From Zobellella iuensis (GTDB taxonomy: Bacteria; Pseudomonadota; Gammaproteobacteria; Enterobacterales; Aeromonadaceae): a stretch of DNA of 64,000 bases. Below are positions 61,640-64,000 of this stretch, one piece after another; the stretch's first letter is position 1, and each line of letters starts with the position of its first letter. Where the stretch lies: positions 1 through 64,000 of the forward strand of contig NZ_JAERTZ010000033.1 in the NCBI RefSeq assembly GCF_016746085.1, read 5' to 3'. A model generated the notes under the pieces. That model was not told the DNA's origin. It searched no databases and worked only from the letters and a program-made list of their open reading frames with translations. The translations under genes were made by a program, and so were the position numbers.

Positions 61640-63340
61640 TCAGGATAACTTCAACAAGGGATCCGAAATGCCCAGGCCATAGATGGCGATCATGCCGATG
61701 ATGCCGATGGCCACCAGGTAGTAGAGGGTGGGCAGGGCGGTCTTGCGCAGCGTGGTGCCTTCCCGGCCCAGCAGGCCGACGGTGGCCGAGGCCGCCACCA
61801 CGTTGTGGATGGCCACCATGTTGCCGGCGGCGGCGCCGATGGCCTGCAGCGCCACTATCAGGGCGGTGGACACTCCCAGGGTCTGGGCCACCTCGAACTG
61901 GAACTGGGAGAACATCATGTTGGACACGGTGTTGGAGCCGGCGATAAAGGCGCCCAGGGCGCCGATGACGCCGCTGATGGCGGGGAAGAAGTCGCCCACC
62001 AGGTTGGCGGCCACGTTGGCGGTCATCACCGGCATGCTGGCGATGTCGGCGCCGTTGACCCCGGAGTTGATGAAGATGCGCACCATGGGCACGGTGAACA
62101 TCAGCACGAAGCCGGCGCCGATCAGGGTTTTGGACGACTCGGCGATGGCCGGGCCGAAGGAGCGCAGTGAACGGGTCTGGGTCAGCACCGCCACCAGGGA
62201 CACGAACACCAGTATGCCGCCGGGCAGGTACAGGGGCTGGATGCCGGCGCTGATGCCCGCTTCGCCCAGGATGTTGCTGAAGGCGATGTTCCAGCCGGTG
62301 AGCAGGCCCTTGAAGCTGTCGCTGGTGCGGCTCAGCACCAGCAGCACCGGCAGCAGCAGGTAGGGGAACCAGGCCAGGCCCAGGCTGATCGGCTTCTTCC
62401 TCAGATCGTCGGTGTTGATGGTGAGCGAGCCCAGCCATTCCGCCGGCCAGTGCTGCTCTTCCGGGAAGTCGAAGCGGCTCTTGGGCACCAGGAAGCCCTT
62501 GCGCGCGGCGGTGACCACCAGGGCCAGGCCGACCAGGCCGCCGACCAGGGAGGGGAATTCGGGGCCGAGCAGCACGCCGGTGAGGGCGTAGGGCACGGTA
62601 AAGGCCAGGCCGGCGAAGATGGCGAAGGGCAGAATGTCCAGGCCTTCCTTCCAGCTTTTGTTCTTGCCGAAGAAGCGGGTCAGCATCATGCACATGAACA
62701 GCGGCATCAGTATGCCGACCATGGCGTGGATCACCGCCACGTTGCTGGTGACGGTTTGCAGGTAGGCGTCCCAGCCGGAGCCGTGTTCGGCCAGGGTACT
62801 ACCGATGGCGCCATTATCCAGGCCGGTGGTCACGCCGACGATGATGGGGGTGCCGACGGCACCGAAGGAGACCGGGGTGCTCTGGATCATCATGCCCATC
62901 AGCACCGCGGCCAGGGCGGGGAAGCCCAGCGCCACCATCAGCGGGGCGGCCACGGCGGCGGGGGTACCAAAGCCGGAGGCGCCCTCGATAAAGCAGCCGA
63001 AGCACCAGGCGACGATAATGGCCTGGATGCGGCGGTCGGGAGAAATGGCGGTAAAGCCGTTGCGGATGGTGGTAATGGCGCCGGTATGCTTTAAGGTATT
63101 GAGCAGCAGTATGGCGCCGAAGATGATCCACAGCAGCGAAATGGAAATCACAAAACCCTGCAGGCTGGAGGCGATCACCCGGGTGGCGCTCATATCCCAG
63201 GCCCAGAGGGCGATGAGGGCGGTGAGGATAAAGGCCAGGGGCATGGCGCGCTTGGCCGGCCATTGCAGGCCCACCAGCAGGATGGCGGCGAGCACTATGG
63301 GCGAGAACGCCAGCAGTGCCAGTAGGGTATCATTCAGCAT
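61640..63340 (-). CDS. lldP: Lactate permease LldP
   Basis: A 566-residue inner-membrane lactate/proton symporter with about 12-14 helices. Family blocks IEGASGFGTPAAVAAPLMVA, FGAVGTPIIVGVTTGLDN and AAGNMVAIHNVVAASATVGL are visible. It begins the lactate block on the minus strand and is separated from lldE by 328 bp, so it may have its own transcript. It diverges from a LysR-type gene, which is the obvious candidate regulator. Confidence 0.96.
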   Translation of the reverse strand: MLNDTLLALLAFSPIVLAAILLVGLQWPAKRAMPLAFILTALIALWAWDMSATRVIASSLQGFVISISLLWIIFGAILLLNTLKHTGAITTIRNGFTAISPDRRIQAIIVAWCFGCFIEGASGFGTPAAVAAPLMVALGFPALAAVLMGMMIQSTPVSFGAVGTPIIVGVTTGLDNGAIGSTLAEHGSGWDAYLQTVTSNVAVIHAMVGILMPLFMCMMLTRFFGKNKSWKEGLDILPFAIFAGLAFTVPYALTGVLLGPEFPSLVGGLVGLALVVTAARKGFLVPKSRFDFPEEQHWPAEWLGSLTINTDDLRKKPISLGLAWFPYLLLPVLLVLSRTSDSFKGLLTGWNIAFSNILGEAGISAGIQPLYLPGGILVFVSLVAVLTQTRSLRSFGPAIAESSKTLIGAGFVLMFTVPMVRIFINSGVNGADIASMPVMTANVAANLVGDFFPAISGVIGALGAFIAGSNTVSNMMFSQFQFEVAQTLGVSTALIVALQAIGAAAGNMVAIHNVVAASATVGLLGREGTTLRKTALPTLYYLVAIGIIGMIAIYGLGISDPLLKLS

Positions 63341-63401
63341 AGTTGGTCACTTCCATGGTTTATTTAGGGTCATCACAGACACGCTTTTTTACTGTAGGGT
63401 A

Positions 63402-63416
63402 CGAGTTGCAAACTCG
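63402..63416. promoter_or_regulatory. Candidate LysR-type operator
   Basis: CGAGTT-GCA-AACTCG, a perfect 6-bp-arm palindrome between the divergent lldP and LysR genes. Length and location fit a LysR binding site; no experiment or second copy supports it here. Confidence 0.4.
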
Positions 63417-63499
63417 GTGTTAACCGGGTGTAACTTTAATTCCATGTTTTTTGTGGATATATAGATTTAGTGAAACTCATTGTTTCCAAAACGGGATAA

Positions 63500-64000
63500 A
63501 TGATGCCGAGAACCGATGATCTCATCCTCTTTGCCCAGGTGATCGAGCTGGGCTCCTTCAGCAAGGCGGCGGAGGCCAACGGCCTGGCCAATTCGGTGGT
63601 CAGCAAGCGCATCGCCCGGCTGGAAGAAGAGCTGGGCAGCACCCTGATCCACCGCACCACGCGGCGCCTGACCCTGAGCGAGGCGGGGCAGGTGCTGTAT
63701 CAGCGGGCACGGCTGGTGGCCCAGTCGGCCCAGGAGGCGTTCGACGCCGTTACCGGCTACAGCCAGGCGCTGCAGGGGCATATCCGCCTGTCGGTGCCGA
63801 CCATTTCCGGGGAGCTGCTGCTGGCGGAGGCGGTGGCCGAATTTTGTGAGCTGCATCCGGCTATTTCGGTGGACATGTCCCTGGAGAACCGCTTCGTGGA
63901 CCTGATTGGAGAGGGCTACGACCTGGTGATCCGCACCGGCCACCTGGACGACTCCAACCTGATCGCCCGCCATATCCTGGACTCGCGCTGGACCATCTGT
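63500..64000 (+). CDS. LysR-family transcriptional regulator, partial
   Basis: The first 167 codons of a LysR regulator, cut by the right edge. The winged helix-turn-helix is at about 6-62 (FAQVIELGSFSKAAEANGLA, VVSKRIARLEEELGSTLIHR), followed by the start of the LysR substrate domain (GHIRLSVPTISGELLL). Two adjacent ATGs (63500, 63503) are possible starts. Being divergent from lldP suggests control of lactate genes; this is inference, as lactate loci are often governed by other regulator families. Confidence 0.9.
   Translation, partial: MMPRTDDLILFAQVIELGSFSKAAEANGLANSVVSKRIARLEEELGSTLIHRTTRRLTLSEAGQVLYQRARLVAQSAQEAFDAVTGYSQALQGHIRLSVPTISGELLLAEAVAEFCELHPAISVDMSLENRFVDLIGEGYDLVIRTGHLDDSNLIARHILDSRWTIC

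Overview
The window reads as a GC-rich gammaproteobacterial chromosome segment spanning the replication origin. The block glmS - deoR-type regulator - glmU - atpCDGAHFEBI - parB - parA - rsmG - mnmG - oriC - mioC, a Vibrio-type LuxP, an Xps-ordered type II secretion operon with ExeA/ExeB (GspA/GspB) proteins and a Shewanella-type lactate locus together suggest a marine or estuarine member of the Aeromonadales (Oceanimonas/Zobellella-like). That placement is inference from gene content; no 16S sequence lies inside the window.

Layout. 1-183: promoters P2/P1 and boxA leader of an rRNA operon running off the left edge. 250-6045: YtfL-type membrane protein, then a LuxP autoinducer-2 receptor overlapping a 1033-residue protein that joins a LuxQ-like sensor region to PAS, GGDEF and EAL domains. 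6397-8586: katG. 8639-22324: glmS, DeoR-family regulator, glmU, the complete F1Fo ATP synthase operon, parB, parA, rsmG. 22333-25159: mnmG, oriC (about 24300-24640) and mioC. 25255-27649: gspB and gspA. 27914-30191: accessory patch with an orphan LuxR-type response regulator, a truncated Flp-pilin-like ORF, a decayed IS110-family transposase and a secreted protein of unknown function. 30340-40420: type II secretion operon gspEFGHIJKLMND. 40648-48087: NADP-type glutamate dehydrogenase and the urea-type ABC transporter urtABCDE behind a clear sigma-54 promoter. 48382-53998: DUF4168 protein, NtrB/NtrC-style two-component pair, RidA protein, YcbX-Hcr fusion enzyme carrying a near-perfect parS site. 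54111-55208: J-domain-like protein between REP units. 55406-63340: lactate oxidation and uptake genes dld-II, lldG, lldF, lldE, lldP, with three 86-bp tandem mini-ORFs between lldG and dld-II. 63500-64000: start of a divergent LysR regulator, cut by the window edge.

How the parts work together. The origin half is housekeeping: ATP synthesis, cell-wall precursor supply (GlmS, GlmU), chromosome segregation (ParA/ParB, parS) and tRNA/rRNA modification. The right half is accessory metabolism: nitrogen scavenging (GDH, urea uptake) and membrane-linked lactate oxidation. The most distinctive system is the LuxP plus LuxQ-like-GGDEF-EAL pair, which would couple AI-2 sensing directly to cyclic-di-GMP instead of to the phosphorelay used by Vibrio LuxPQ. 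The second distinctive structure is the chain of translationally coupled 28-codon ORFs between lldG and dld-II, each an echo of the lldG C-terminus that carries the ribosome binding site for the next start.
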